Shown: positions 20,344 through 28,574 of the stretch, piece by piece
How positions within the stretch are numbered: the first letter of the stretch is position 1
How the letters are laid out: each line of letters starts with the position of its first letter
Assembly: GCF_014196055.1 (NCBI RefSeq)
Contig: NZ_JACICY010000001.1
Span: 186,001-250,000 of the forward strand
Reading direction: 5' to 3'
Origin: Novosphingobium hassiacum
Lineage (GTDB): Bacteria; Pseudomonadota; Alphaproteobacteria; Sphingomonadales; Sphingomonadaceae
DNA: 64,000 bases
Program-made: the position numbers and the translations under genes
The notes under the pieces: model-generated
The model's database searches: none
What the model was told of the DNA's origin: nothing
The model's input: the letters and a program-made list of their open reading frames with translations, nothing else

Positions 20344-22157
20344 GCGCGTTTGCTCCAAGGTCTCTTCTCGTGCTCTCTCGAGCTGTCTTCATCGATAATC
20401 TGCGCGCCCGGAAAGGCTTCCAGCGCCGCCTTGACCAGCGGGTCCTGCCGCATCGCCTCGGCTTCCGCTGCAACCTTTGCCGCCTTGTCTTCCTCAAGGC
20501 TGGGCTGCGCCACGCCATCTGCAATTTCGAGCAGCCATGCCTGCCCGGTAATCTGGTTCAACGCTCGACGGATATCCGCTGCCGGATCGCCCGGCAACCC
20601 CGGAACCAACTGATAACGCAGCAAACCCGGCTGCAGATCAACAACTCGCACACCCAACCGCATGGTTGATCCGACCAACGGCGACACATGCTCGACCTGC
20701 TCGACAAGGGTCAGCCAATCGAGCTTTGGAACAGCCGGTGCCAGCATCGTGGCGCCAACCGGCGCGGTGCCGTCGCCAGACGCCTGCACCATAACCGCCG
20801 GACGCGACGCCAGTTCCTCCAGCTTGCGAACAAGCCCCCCAGGATCGGGCATGTCTGCCGCGTGCATCACCCGCAGCAGCGCCATCTGCGCCGCCACCAG
20901 CGGGTCGGGCGCAGTCTTCACTTCCTCGTAGCCCTTCATGAGCAACTGCCACAGGCGGTGAAGCTGGCCTGCCGAAAGCGTCTTGGCCCAGGCCTCCAGC
21001 GCCTCGCGCTCCTCAGTCGAGCGCACGTCCGGCCCCACCCCGCCGATCTGTGCGACGGTCACGCGATGGACCACGTCCATCTGCGCGCGCATCATCGCGA
21101 TCGGCTCGATCCCCAGCGCATATTGCTGCGTCACCTCGTCGAGCACGGTCCCGCCCTTGCCCGTCAGGACAGCATCGAGCAGGCGCCGCTGCATGGTCTT
21201 GTCGGCCAGCCCGAGCATTGAGCGCACCTGCTCGGCCGACACCCGCGTCGCGCCATCGTCGCTGCCGACGAGATCGGCATGGCTGATCGCCTGATCAAGG
21301 ATCGACAACCCGTCGCGCACCGAACCTTCGGCAGCTGCAGCGACCATCGACAGCGCCTCGGCCTCGGCCTCGACGCCTTCCTTCTCGCAGATCATCGCAA
21401 AGTGGCTGGCGAGCAACGGCGCGGGGATGCGCTTGAGGTCGAACCGCTGGCAGCGTGACAGAACCGTCACCGGCAGCTTGTCCACTTCGGTCGTCGCGAA
21501 CAGGAACTTCACATGCGCGGGCGGCTCCTCAAGTGTCTTGAGCAAGGCGTTGAACGCATTGCGCGACAGCATGTGGACTTCGTCGACGATGTAAATCTTG
21601 TAACGAGCCGATACCGCAGCATAGCGCACAGCCTCGATGATCTCGCGCACGTCGTCGACGCCGGTATTGGACGCAGCGTCCATCTCGATCACGTCGATGT
21701 GCCGCCCCTCGGCGATCGCACGGCACGGCTCGCACACACCGCAAGGATCGATCGTCGGACCGCCCTGCCCGTCAAGACCGATGCAGTTGAGCGCCTTGGC
21801 GATCAGGCGCGCGGTCGAAGTCTTGCCGACCCCGCGCACGCCAGTCATCAGAAATGCGTGGGCCAGCCGATCACGCTTGATCGCGTTGGCCAGCGTCTGG
21901 ACCATCGCGTCCTGCCCGATCAGCTCAGCAAAGGTCTGCGATCGGTATTTGCGGGCCAGCACACGATAGGGTGGCGCGGCAGGCGCAGCAGATGCAGCAA
22001 CCGGTGCCGGTGCGGGCGGCGGTGCCGCGACGGGCGCAGGCTCAGCGAACATCGACGATTGCCCGGCAGCCTCAAGCTCTTGCGTACTTGGCCCGGTGTC
22101 GAGACCGTCGGTCTCGTCCTCCGGCTCGCCGCCAAACATGTCAGGTGAATCGCCCAT
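20340..22157 (-). CDS. dnaX: DNA polymerase III subunits gamma/tau
   Basis: DnaX is the clamp-loader ATPase of the replicative polymerase. An acidic, Ala/Pro-rich leader of about 65 residues precedes the AAA+ core, which starts YRVLARKYRSQTFAELIGQD. The Walker A is GVRGVGKTST, the zinc module is DPCGVCEPCRAIAEG, and the DEVHMLSRNAFNALLKTLEEP block contains Walker B. The 605-aa length includes a tau-like C-terminal half. It is followed by ybaB and preceded by the 4.5S RNA gene. Confidence 0.95.
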   Translation of the reverse strand: MGDSPDMFGGEPEDETDGLDTGPSTQELEAAGQSSMFAEPAPVAAPPPAPAPVAASAAPAAPPYRVLARKYRSQTFAELIGQDAMVQTLANAIKRDRLAHAFLMTGVRGVGKTSTARLIAKALNCIGLDGQGGPTIDPCGVCEPCRAIAEGRHIDVIEMDAASNTGVDDVREIIEAVRYAAVSARYKIYIVDEVHMLSRNAFNALLKTLEEPPAHVKFLFATTEVDKLPVTVLSRCQRFDLKRIPAPLLASHFAMICEKEGVEAEAEALSMVAAAAEGSVRDGLSILDQAISHADLVGSDDGATRVSAEQVRSMLGLADKTMQRRLLDAVLTGKGGTVLDEVTQQYALGIEPIAMMRAQMDVVHRVTVAQIGGVGPDVRSTEEREALEAWAKTLSAGQLHRLWQLLMKGYEEVKTAPDPLVAAQMALLRVMHAADMPDPGGLVRKLEELASRPAVMVQASGDGTAPVGATMLAPAVPKLDWLTLVEQVEHVSPLVGSTMRLGVRVVDLQPGLLRYQLVPGLPGDPAADIRRALNQITGQAWLLEIADGVAQPSLEEDKAAKVAAEAEAMRQDPLVKAALEAFPGAQIIDEDSSREHEKRPWSKRA

Positions 22158-22216
22158 CGCGCCCTATGTAGGAACTGGCGCGCCAATTGTCGAAGGCGCT
22201 GTCAGGGAATGGGTGG

Positions 22217-22310
22217 AAAAGGAGCCGGCCGACCCGCCGCAAACCGTTGTGGCTGCTTCCTTCCGGACCTGACCAGGTTGGCGGACGCAAGCGTCCGACC
22301 GACTCCCGGA
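22217..22310 (-). ncRNA. ffs: Small signal recognition particle RNA (4.5S)
   Basis: The reverse strand carries the nearly invariant SRP domain IV core CAGGTCAGGTCCGGAAGGAAG followed by CAGCC. Flanking arms pair over about 12 bp (GGAGTCGGTCGG with CCGGCCGGCTCC, allowing G-U), giving a roughly 87-94-nt hairpin. A short T-run follows at the 3' end. The position just upstream of dnaX is typical for alphaproteobacteria. Exact ends are approximate. Confidence 0.92.
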
Positions 22311-22400
22311 GCGGCATATGGCGGCGAGAGCGCGAGTTGTCCAGAGACTCGTGAGGCTCGCCCCACTTCTTCGGGTCGGAGGCGGGCTGCTGCCCTTGCC

Positions 22401-22679
22401 TCAGCGAAAATTATCCGCGTAGCTCTGCAGCTTCAACTTACGCGGCGGCGTCGGGATCACGTGCGCCTCGATGCCATAGCGCTGGGCATAAGCCTGTGCG
22501 TCTTCCTGCGATTCAAAGCTCAGCACCACCTGCTGTTGCGTATCGCCAGATCCTGCCCAACCCATCAGCGGATCGGCGCGCTTGGCCTCCGACGCTTCGA
22601 ATTCGAGCAGCCAGTCGCTGGTCCCGGCCTTGCCGGACTGCATGGCATTCTTTGGGCGTTGATAGATGCGTGCTGACAT
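22401..22679 (-). CDS. NDUFS4-like complex I accessory protein
   Basis: The 92-aa protein MSARIYQRPKNAMQSGKAG with TSDWLLEFEA, DPLMGWAGSGDT and AQAYAQRYGIEAHV blocks matches the ETC complex I NDUFS4/18-kDa family found in alphaproteobacteria. It would bind NADH dehydrogenase at the membrane. I chose the ATG at 22679, where similarity begins. It lies 32 bp after hrpB on the same strand. Confidence 0.88.
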   Translation of the reverse strand: MSARIYQRPKNAMQSGKAGTSDWLLEFEASEAKRADPLMGWAGSGDTQQQVVLSFESQEDAQAYAQRYGIEAHVIPTPPRKLKLQSYADNFR

Positions 22680-22711
22680 AGGCGCAGCCCTGCGTCGAAT
22701 TCGCGCCGGAA

Positions 22712-25189
22712 TCAAGTCCGGTGTTCGCCCTTACCGCGGTTGAATGCGTTCTTGGTCTTGAGGCTCGGGTCCTCGGTCCAAGGCTCGTCTGGCCAGCGAT
22801 GCCGGGGATAGCGACCCTTCATGTCCTTGCACACATCCTTCCACGATCCGCGCCAGAATCCCGGAAGATCGGCCGTCGTCTGGATCGGCTTGGCTCCTGG
22901 ACTGGTCAGGCTGAGCAGCAGCGGACGTGGCGGCTGCCCCACGCACGGGTGCCGGTCGATCCCGAACAGCGCCTGCACCCGCAGTTCAACGCAAGGCCCG
23001 CCCTCGTGCGCATAGTCGATGGCGTGGTTGGTCCCCGCAGGCGAACGGAACTCCGCAGGCGCGACCCGGTCCAGTTCGGCCCGCGCGTTCCAATCGAGCC
23101 GCGACAGCAGTGCCTCATGCAGCTTGCCCGCGCCGACACCCAGATCGCGCCGACCGATCAGCAAGGGCGCCAGCCATTCCTCCAGCGAGGCCAGCAGTGC
23201 TGCTTCCGAAAGCATCTCCAGCCCGGCATATCCCGCCCGCTCGATCAGCGCTCGCGCGCTATCGCCCAAAGGAAGCGACGACAGCCCCGCCTCACGCACT
23301 TGCGCCATCAGCAGCGCCGCCACCGCATCCGGGTCGGGCTTGGGGTCAGGCACCCGCGCCAGCACGATCGCACCCAGCCGCCGCTCCAGCCGCGCCTCGA
23401 CCCGCCCCTCGCCCGCATTCCACGACAGCGAATGGCGCTCCTCGATCCGGTGCGAAAGATGGCGCACCACATCGGCTTCATCCAGCGCCACCGCCGCCGT
23501 GATCCGCGCGCCCTTCGCCTCGCCCTGCGCATCGCCGATGACCAGCCACTTCGCCGTGGCGAGCGGCGATGCAGGGTCGAGCCGATACCCGCGCCCGCCC
23601 GACGACAACCACTCCTCACCCGACGCGGACCGTGTTCGCGCGATGCGATCGGGGAACGCTTCGGCGAGTAGAACTCCCGCAGGCACAGGCCCCACATCGC
23701 ACCCCCGCTCGTGTTGAGCCTGTCGAAGCACCTTCACCGCCGTGTCCGCCCAGCGCCCCGCCAGCTTCCGCGCGCCATCGGACCGCGACCCGCGCTCGCT
23801 CCGCCAGCGGTCCAACCGACGCTCAAGGTCCTCGCCCCGACCTCCCAGCCCCCGCTCCTGCAGCAGCAAGGCAAGCCGTGCCGCTTCCTCCGCCTGCCCG
23901 CGTTCAGCGGCAAACAGCAGCATATGCGCGAGAGCCGGTTCCATCGAAAGCCGAGCCATCGCCCGCCCGTGCGGTGTGATGCGACCGTCATCGTCCAGCG
24001 CGCCTAGAGTCCTGAGCAAACCCCGCGCGGTCACCAGCGCAGGCGCAGGCGGACTATCGAGCCACGCCATCGCAGCCACTTCGCCCGCCCCCCATTGCGC
24101 CAGCGTCAGCGCAAGCGGCGCAAGGTCGCTGGTCATCACTTCGGGCGGATCGAACGCCGGTCTCCCCGCATGCCCCGCCTCTTCCCACAGGCGATAAGCC
24201 ACGCCCGGCCCCTGCCGCGCCGCGCGTCCCGCCCGCTGCGCTGCCGACGCCTGGCTCGCCGGCGTCGTCACCAGCCTAGTCACTCCTGCCGCCTTGTCGA
24301 ACTCGGCACGGCGTGAGAGTCCGGCATCGACCACCACCGACACGCCATCCAGCGTCAGTGAGGTTTCGGCGATGCTGGTCGCTAGCACGATCCGTCTCCT
24401 CCCGCCGGAATCGCGTTTGATGGCAATGCGTTGCGCGGACGGCTCGACCTGACCGTGCAATGGCAGGATCAACGCCCCGGGTAACCTGTCGGCCAGCAAA
24501 TCCGCAGTCCGCTCGATCTGCGCAACCCCAGGCAGAAACGCCAGAATATCGCCCGCTTCCTCGCGCCACGCGGTCTGGATCGCCGACGCCATCGCCGCCT
24601 CGACCTTCACATCCGCCCGAGCGCCGAGCCAGCGAATGGTCAGCGGATGCGCCTTGCCCGCGCTTTCGATCACCGGAGCGCCATGCATGAGAGCGGCGAA
24701 GCGCGAACCGTCTATTGTCGCCGACATCACCACGATACGCAGATCCTCGCGCAGCACCCCCTGCGCTTCGATTGCCAAGGCCAGACCCAGATCGCTATCG
24801 AGATGCCGCTCGTGCGCTTCGTCGAACAGCACCGCAGACACGCCCGCAAGATCCGGATCCCCAAGGATCGTCGCGACGAAGATCGCCTCCGTCATCACCA
24901 GAACACGCGTCCGCGCCGTCTTCTTCGCATCCAGCCGCGTCACGTAACCGACTGTTTCGCCGGCGTCTTCGCCGAGCATTTCGGCCATGCGCTCCGCAGC
25001 AGCACGCGCGGCAACGCGGCGCGGCGACAGCACGATGACCTGCCCGGTGCACCACGCCTCAGCCAGCAAGGCAGGCGCAACCGCGGTCGTCTTGCCCGCC
25101 CCCGGCGGCGCGATCAGGACCGCGCCGTTCCCCTCGCGCAGCGCGGCGAGCAGGTCGGGCAGGACGGCATGGATCGGCAGGTCGCTCAC
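22712..25189 (-). CDS. hrpB: ATP-dependent helicase HrpB (DEAH family)
   Basis: HrpB is a DEAH-box RNA helicase of unsettled cellular role. The N-terminal RecA domain has Walker A APPGAGKTTAVAPAL near residue 25-38 and Walker B LFDEAHERHLDSD; the second has RAGRAARQGPGVAYRLW (motif VI). An HrpB-type C-terminal domain follows and ends with the RYPRHRWPDEPW signature. It is 825 aa, normal length. Inside the coding region, a dispersed repeat unit at 23705-23729 is read in frame as VLRQAQHER. Confidence 0.93.
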   Translation of the reverse strand: MSDLPIHAVLPDLLAALREGNGAVLIAPPGAGKTTAVAPALLAEAWCTGQVIVLSPRRVAARAAAERMAEMLGEDAGETVGYVTRLDAKKTARTRVLVMTEAIFVATILGDPDLAGVSAVLFDEAHERHLDSDLGLALAIEAQGVLREDLRIVVMSATIDGSRFAALMHGAPVIESAGKAHPLTIRWLGARADVKVEAAMASAIQTAWREEAGDILAFLPGVAQIERTADLLADRLPGALILPLHGQVEPSAQRIAIKRDSGGRRRIVLATSIAETSLTLDGVSVVVDAGLSRRAEFDKAAGVTRLVTTPASQASAAQRAGRAARQGPGVAYRLWEEAGHAGRPAFDPPEVMTSDLAPLALTLAQWGAGEVAAMAWLDSPPAPALVTARGLLRTLGALDDDGRITPHGRAMARLSMEPALAHMLLFAAERGQAEEAARLALLLQERGLGGRGEDLERRLDRWRSERGSRSDGARKLAGRWADTAVKVLRQAQHERGCDVGPVPAGVLLAEAFPDRIARTRSASGEEWLSSGGRGYRLDPASPLATAKWLVIGDAQGEAKGARITAAVALDEADVVRHLSHRIEERHSLSWNAGEGRVEARLERRLGAIVLARVPDPKPDPDAVAALLMAQVREAGLSSLPLGDSARALIERAGYAGLEMLSEAALLASLEEWLAPLLIGRRDLGVGAGKLHEALLSRLDWNARAELDRVAPAEFRSPAGTNHAIDYAHEGGPCVELRVQALFGIDRHPCVGQPPRPLLLSLTSPGAKPIQTTADLPGFWRGSWKDVCKDMKGRYPRHRWPDEPWTEDPSLKTKNAFNRGKGEHRT
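23705..23729. repeat. TTCGACAGGCTCA-type dispersed repeat inside hrpB
   Basis: The 25 bases match the repeat arm at 56123-56147 at about 21 of 25 positions. Here the unit stands alone and is translated in the hrpB frame without disrupting it. Confidence 0.65.
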
Positions 25190-25278
25190 AGGCTGCGCTT
25201 TACGGGGGAATACCCCGATGTGGCAACGCTTTGCCCATCGGCACGTTGAGCATATCGGAAACGTGCTACGGGGAGGAT

Positions 25279-25425
25279 ATGAAGACCACGCTCGAATTCG
25301 TGGTGGCGCTGACCACCGGAATCCTGTTCAGCGGCGCGCTGATCGGGGCCGGAATTCTGGGCGTGGGCGCGGTCTGCGGGGGAAGCTGCTACTGGCTGTG
25401 GCGGCGCTTCGGCAGGCGCAAGTAG
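25279..25425 (+). CDS. Small glycine-rich single-pass membrane protein (48 aa)
   Basis: The product has one long hydrophobic helix with spaced Gly/Ala residues (GALIGAGILGVGAVCGG) and a basic RRFGRRK tail that should remain cytoplasmic. The ATG has an excellent GGGGAGGAT ribosome site, which is the main reason to call this a gene. I know no family. It is convergent with the aldo/keto reductase, ending 9 bp before it. Confidence 0.65.
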   Translation: MKTTLEFVVALTTGILFSGALIGAGILGVGAVCGGSCYWLWRRFGRRK

Positions 25426-25433
25426 CCAGAGGC

Positions 25434-26450
25434 TCAGCCCATCGGATAGCGGATCTCGCGCGAGACCTGGTCCACCGCCTTCATCACATCATCGGGCAAG
25501 ACAAGGTCGGCAGCGGCCAGAATCGCGTCGACCTGATCCTCGGCGCTCACCCCGACGATCGTCGATGCCACGAAATCGTGTTGCTTGGACCACGCCACCG
25601 CGAACGTGACTGGGTCCAGCCCCGCTTCCATCGCAATCGCCATGAATCGCTCGGTCGACGCCAGCGACTGCTCGTTGACGAAGCGACGGCCCATTCCTGC
25701 TTGTCGCCCACCCATCGTGAGATAGCGTGAGAACCGTGCACCGTCGGGCAAGGCCCCGCGCTGATACTTGCCCGACAGCACGCCACCACCAAGCGGCGAG
25801 TACGGGATCAGGCTCACGCCCTCCATGCGGCACACTTGCGCCAACTCGTCCTCGAACCGGCGGTTGTTGAGGCTGAAGTTGTTCTGAATCGTCTGATAAC
25901 GCGTCGCGCCCAACCGTTCCGAGGCTGCCAGCGACTTCATCAAACCCCAGCTCGTCTCGTTCGAACATCCCGCGATGCGCACCTTGCCCGCGCGCACCAG
26001 TTCGTCGAGCACGTCCATGGTCTCGTCGTAAGACGTGTCGTGGTCAGGCCAGTGCGTCTGATAAAGATCGATGTAATCGGTGCCGAGCTTGACCAGGCTC
26101 GCCTCGATCGCAGCCGTGATGTTGCGTCGGTCGAGCGCCGTCATGCCGCTGCGCAAGGGCGATTTGAACCACGCATGGCTCGGTCCGGAAACCTTGGTCG
26201 CCAGCACAATCGCATCGCGCGGCTTGGTCTTGAGCCATTTGCCGACGATCTCTTCGGTGCGCCCCACCCACTTGACGTCAGGCGGCACCGGGTAACCCTC
26301 GGCGGTATCGTAGAAGTTGATCCCTGCATCGAAACAACGGTCGAGGACGCGTAACGCCGTTGCCTCGTCAGCCTGGCTGCCGAACGTCATTGTGCCCATG
26401 CAGATGTCGGACACCACGATGGCGGACTTGCCCAGACGGCGATGCTGCAT
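25434..26450 (-). CDS. Aldo/keto reductase
   Basis: This is a cytosolic NADPH-dependent oxidoreductase of the AKR superfamily (Tas/YajO-like). Visible are the N-terminal strand MQHRRLGKSAIVVSDICMGT, the catalytic Asp/Tyr region INFYDTAEGYP, the Lys block LATKVSG, and the His motif DYIDLYQTHWPD. The C-terminal coenzyme loop reads STIVGVSAEDQVD. I chose ATG 26450, with a GGAGAGA site, over a TTG four codons earlier. The substrate cannot be told from sequence. Confidence 0.92.
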   Translation of the reverse strand: MQHRRLGKSAIVVSDICMGTMTFGSQADEATALRVLDRCFDAGINFYDTAEGYPVPPDVKWVGRTEEIVGKWLKTKPRDAIVLATKVSGPSHAWFKSPLRSGMTALDRRNITAAIEASLVKLGTDYIDLYQTHWPDHDTSYDETMDVLDELVRAGKVRIAGCSNETSWGLMKSLAASERLGATRYQTIQNNFSLNNRRFEDELAQVCRMEGVSLIPYSPLGGGVLSGKYQRGALPDGARFSRYLTMGGRQAGMGRRFVNEQSLASTERFMAIAMEAGLDPVTFAVAWSKQHDFVASTIVGVSAEDQVDAILAAADLVLPDDVMKAVDQVSREIRYPMG

Positions 26451-26470
26451 GGCTCTCTCCAATTAGATGA

Positions 26471-27484
26471 TCAGAAGCGGCGAGACACCGCGAATTCGGC
26501 GGCTTCGGTCATCGCAGCACGGGCCGCGCTGGCAGGAAAGCCAGCAATCGCGTCGATCGCGCGCTGCGCATACATCGTCGCCCGCTCGCGCGTAGCTTGT
26601 ACCGAATCATGCTTTTTGATCAGGGAGATGGCGTGGCTGAGATCGGCGTCCGAAGTGCGGTCACCGGCAATCGCCTCCTGCCAGAACCGGCGCTCGTCGG
26701 CATCACCGCGCGCATAGGCCAGGATCACCGGCAGGGTCATCTTGCCCTCGCGGAAATCGTCACCCTGATCCTTGCCCATTTCGGCAGCGTCCGAATCGTA
26801 GTCGATCGCATCGTCGGCCAGCTGGAACGCGATGCCCAGGTTTCGCCCGTAGGAATCAAGCGCTTGCTCTTCTGCCTCAGGCCGTTCGGCAACGACCGCA
26901 GCGATGCGGCAGGCGGCCGAGAACAGCGCGGCGGTCTTGGCCGCGATAATATCGAGGTACATCTCCTCGGTCGTCCCCACCTGGCGCTGCGCGACAAGCT
27001 GGTCGACCTCGCCTTCGGAAATCACCGCCGACGCGTTCGACAGGATGCGCAGGACCTTGAGCGAGCCGTCCTCGACCATCAGTTCGAAGCTGCGGCTGAA
27101 CAGGAAATCGCCGACAAGCACCGTGGCCGGATTGCCGTAGACGATGTTCGCGGTCTTCTTGCCGCGCCGCATGTCCGACCCGTCGACCACGTCGTCGTGT
27201 AGCAGCGTGGCGGTGTGGATAAACTCGACCGCAGCGGCCAGCTTGTAATGACGGCTGCCACCATACCCCAGCAACGACGCGCTCGCGAGCGTCAGCATCG
27301 GCCGCATACGCTTGCCGCCGCCCGCAATGAGGTGCCCGGCCAGCGTCGGGATCAAGGGGATGCGAGACTGCATCCGCGACAGGATCACGGCGTTGACGCT
27401 GTTCATGCCCTCGGCCACCAAAGCCATCATCGGTGAGAGCGAGGGTTCCGCCTTGCGCGGCAGTGTGTGGATGGTCGCGGTCAT
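26471..27484 (-). CDS. ispB: Long-chain polyprenyl diphosphate synthase (quinone side chain)
   Basis: This trans-prenyltransferase makes an octa- or decaprenyl diphosphate for ubiquinone. Both Asp-rich motifs are present: LLHDDVVDGSDMRRG and LADDAIDYDSD, along with the GGGKRMRP substrate loop. No bulky residue sits immediately before the first motif to suggest a short product. I placed the start at ATG 27484 (337 aa), since the longer frame runs into the divergent chorismate mutase upstream region. In sphingomonads the product is most likely C50; that is inference. Confidence 0.92.
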   Translation of the reverse strand: MTATIHTLPRKAEPSLSPMMALVAEGMNSVNAVILSRMQSRIPLIPTLAGHLIAGGGKRMRPMLTLASASLLGYGGSRHYKLAAAVEFIHTATLLHDDVVDGSDMRRGKKTANIVYGNPATVLVGDFLFSRSFELMVEDGSLKVLRILSNASAVISEGEVDQLVAQRQVGTTEEMYLDIIAAKTAALFSAACRIAAVVAERPEAEEQALDSYGRNLGIAFQLADDAIDYDSDAAEMGKDQGDDFREGKMTLPVILAYARGDADERRFWQEAIAGDRTSDADLSHAISLIKKHDSVQATRERATMYAQRAIDAIAGFPASAARAAMTEAAEFAVSRRF

Positions 27485-27571
27485 CTTTGTGCCGCTTGGC
27501 GTCATGGGCGGCGCTTGGCAAGACGCAACTTGCACGGTAGCGGCGTAACGACGTCTGAATGGGGTATGGGA

Positions 27572-27859
27572 ATGAGCGAAGATCCGGTGCTGGCAGGGTA
27601 TCGCCAGTCGATCGACAATATCGACGCGGCGATGATCCACATTCTGGCCGAGCGCTTCCGCATCACCCAGGCGGTCGGCACCTACAAGGCACAGAACAAG
27701 CTTCCCGCCTCAGATCCGGGCCGCGAGGAACGCCAGATCGCGCGACTGCGCTCATTGGCGGCGGACGCCAAGCTCGACCCGGAATTCTCCGAGAAATTCC
27801 TGCGCTTCATTATCGAGGAAGTTATCAGGCACCACCAGAAGGCGGCGGACGCTCGGTAA
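27572..27859 (+). CDS. Chorismate mutase, AroQ type
   Basis: The 95-aa all-helical protein should convert chorismate to prephenate for Phe/Tyr synthesis. It carries the AroQ pattern: YRQSIDNIDAAMIHILAERF with the catalytic-site Arg/Lys in RITQAVGTYKAQ, then DPGREERQIARL and a C-terminal FLRFIIEEVIRHHQ helix. ATG 27572 and ATG 27566 are both possible. It is a stand-alone enzyme, not fused to PheA. It ends 1 bp before the convergent Lrp gene. Confidence 0.92.
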   Translation: MSEDPVLAGYRQSIDNIDAAMIHILAERFRITQAVGTYKAQNKLPASDPGREERQIARLRSLAADAKLDPEFSEKFLRFIIEEVIRHHQKAADAR

Positions 27860-27860
27860 C

Positions 27861-28328
27861 TCAATCTTCCAGCGGAACGCCAGGCACCTGCTTGGCAGTA
27901 CGAATCGTCAGCGAGGTTTTTACGCTCGCCACGTTGGGCGCAGGCGTCAGCTTGCTGGTCAGGAACTCCTGAAAGCTCTGCAGATCACGACTGACGATCT
28001 TGAGGATGAAGTCGATCTCGCCGTTCAGCATGTGGCATTCGCGCACTTCGGCCAACGTGCGCATGTGGTCTTCGAACTGCCGCAGCGATTCTTCGGCTTG
28101 GCTCTTGAGGCTGACCAGCGCGAACACGGTGATCGCAAAGCCGAGCTTCGAGGCATCGAGTTCGGCGTGGTATCCTTTGATCACGCCGGCGTCTTCGAGC
28201 GCACGCACACGACGCAGGCAGGGTGGCGCGGTCAGCCCGACGCGCTGCGCCAGTTCGACGTTCGTGACGCGGCCTTCGTCCTGCAATTCGGCAAGAAGCC
28301 GCCGGTCGATCCCATCCAAGGTTGCCAT
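27861..28328 (-). CDS. Lrp/AsnC-family transcriptional regulator
   Basis: The protein has the N-terminal winged-helix MATLDGIDRRLLAELQDEGR, the recognition segment VGLTAPPCLRRVRALEDAGVI, and the C-terminal RAM effector domain (ITVFALVSLKSQAEESLRQF, then ECHMLNGEIDFILKIVSRD). At 155 aa it is of normal length. It probably responds to an amino acid and autoregulates; a 7-bp AT-rich palindrome lies about 90 bp upstream of its start. Confidence 0.93.
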   Translation of the reverse strand: MATLDGIDRRLLAELQDEGRVTNVELAQRVGLTAPPCLRRVRALEDAGVIKGYHAELDASKLGFAITVFALVSLKSQAEESLRQFEDHMRTLAEVRECHMLNGEIDFILKIVSRDLQSFQEFLTSKLTPAPNVASVKTSLTIRTAKQVPGVPLED

Positions 28329-28417
28329 GCCTTTATCAAATCCGTTTCACGTTTGACCGCCGGAACATTCGGAAAGAAGCATCTATGGCAACTTTCCGCA
28401 CAATATCCATCGGCGCA

Positions 28418-28440
28418 CGATATTTTATTGTTTAATATCG
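28418..28440. promoter_or_regulatory. AT-rich palindrome between lrp-like gene and histidine kinase
   Basis: CGATATT-N9-AATATCG is a perfect inverted repeat in the 246-bp divergent spacer. An autoregulatory site for the Lrp-type protein is plausible from position and base composition only. Confidence 0.4.
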
Positions 28441-28574
28441 CAATCGTCCCACATTGCAACGCAGTGGACAGCAAGCTTTTGCGAGCGCCCACGATTTGTT
28501 AGCTTTCAGTGGGCTAAACGGTCCCTCCGCAGCGCCCGCGCTTTATTTCCGGCCCTTTCCCACGCGGAGCACGA

